A stretch of 5,701 nucleotides of DNA, taken from Comamonadaceae bacterium. GTDB lineage: Bacteria > Pseudomonadota > Gammaproteobacteria > Burkholderiales > Burkholderiaceae_C. The position numbers and the translations under genes were made by a program. The stretch covers positions 1 through 5,701 of the forward strand of contig JAHEBY010000184.1 of NCBI GenBank assembly GCA_024642025.1, written 5' to 3'. The notes beneath the pieces were generated by a model. The model saw only the letters and a program-made list of their open reading frames with translations, did not search any database and was not told the DNA's origin. Position 1 is the stretch's first letter, and every line of letters begins with the position of its first letter. This document shows, piece after piece, positions 5,518 to 5,701 of this stretch.

Positions 5518-5701
5518 ACGCGCCGGACCCATTGCCACTGCTGCGGGACGGTTATGCACATTCCACAGCGTCGGGCCACTCGCAAGCCCACGAAAGCGCT
5601 GGTGCCCAGGTTGCTGGCGGCGCGACGTATGTGGACGACATTGCGGAGGTCAAAGGTACGCTGTTCGCGGCACCGATTCTGTCCAACGTGGCGCATGGCC
5701 G
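5514..5701 (+). CDS. xdhB: Xanthine dehydrogenase large (molybdopterin) subunit, 5' end only
   Basis: Sixty-two full codons are visible before the right edge. The start is GTG at 5514-5516, overlapping the xdhA stop by four bases (GTGA). AAGGAG at 5501-5506, inside the end of xdhA, lies seven bases upstream. This arrangement indicates one transcript and coupled translation, as expected for subunits of one complex. The visible protein has a short N-terminal extension, then SGHSQAHESAGAQVAGGATYV (about 20-40) with the following DDI, a GTLFAAP stretch (48-54) and SNVAHG (57-62). This matches the start of the aldehyde oxidase/xanthine dehydrogenase a/b-hammerhead domain, in which G-x-A-x-Y-x-D-D is a family mark. 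The molybdenum cofactor site that hydroxylates hypoxanthine and xanthine would lie further downstream, outside the window. Because only the N-terminus is seen, activity cannot be judged. Confidence 0.93.
   Translation, partial: MNAPDPLPLLRDGYAHSTASGHSQAHESAGAQVAGGATYVDDIAEVKGTLFAAPILSNVAHG

Noticed and set aside
4966..5559. Minus-strand open frame of 197 codons opposite the end of xdhA
   Set aside because: It is antisense to conserved FAD-domain sequence, has no family resemblance and no convincing ribosome binding site.

Overview
The window comes from a GC-rich bacterium, roughly 60% GC by eye. It is most likely a betaproteobacterium of the Burkholderiales, and probably Comamonadaceae (Polaromonas, Rhodoferax or Acidovorax type). 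This rests on protein style, gene arrangement and two repeat-like segments that resemble dispersed repeats I remember from that family. The assignment is inference; no rRNA or other marker is present.

Left part, minus strand (3735 down to 1): a four-gene ABC importer operon of the BMP/purine-nucleoside type. Read in transcription order it is a double-domain ATPase, a first permease, a second permease, and the start of a lipoprotein substrate-binding protein that runs off the left edge. The first three genes are packed tightly: ATPase and permease 1 overlap by 8 nt, and the permeases overlap by 1 nt in a TGATG junction. A 72-nt gap then precedes the lipoprotein gene.

Centre (3736-3936): a 201-bp divergent control region. 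It holds a good sigma-54-like -24/-12 element facing the transporter and a second, weaker one facing xdhA. It also holds a split inverted repeat, a short palindrome over the ATPase ribosome binding site, and a duplicated 12-nt ribosome-binding segment that leaves the ATPase start unclear (TTG or ATG).

Right part, plus strand (3937 to 5701): xdhA, the 2Fe-2S/FAD subunit of xanthine dehydrogenase, followed with a 4-nt GTGA overlap by the start of xdhB, the molybdopterin subunit, cut by the right edge. XdhA is unusually long at 526 aa. The extra length sits in two interdomain linkers. One is encoded by a GC-rich hairpin-forming segment and the other by an AT-rich segment with foreign codon use. 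Both look like dispersed repeats that became part of the reading frame.

Together the genes form a purine scavenging module. The importer probably brings in purine bases or nucleosides, and XdhAB oxidises hypoxanthine and xanthine to urate, feeding nitrogen catabolism. Sigma-54 control under nitrogen limitation would fit that role but is not proven here.
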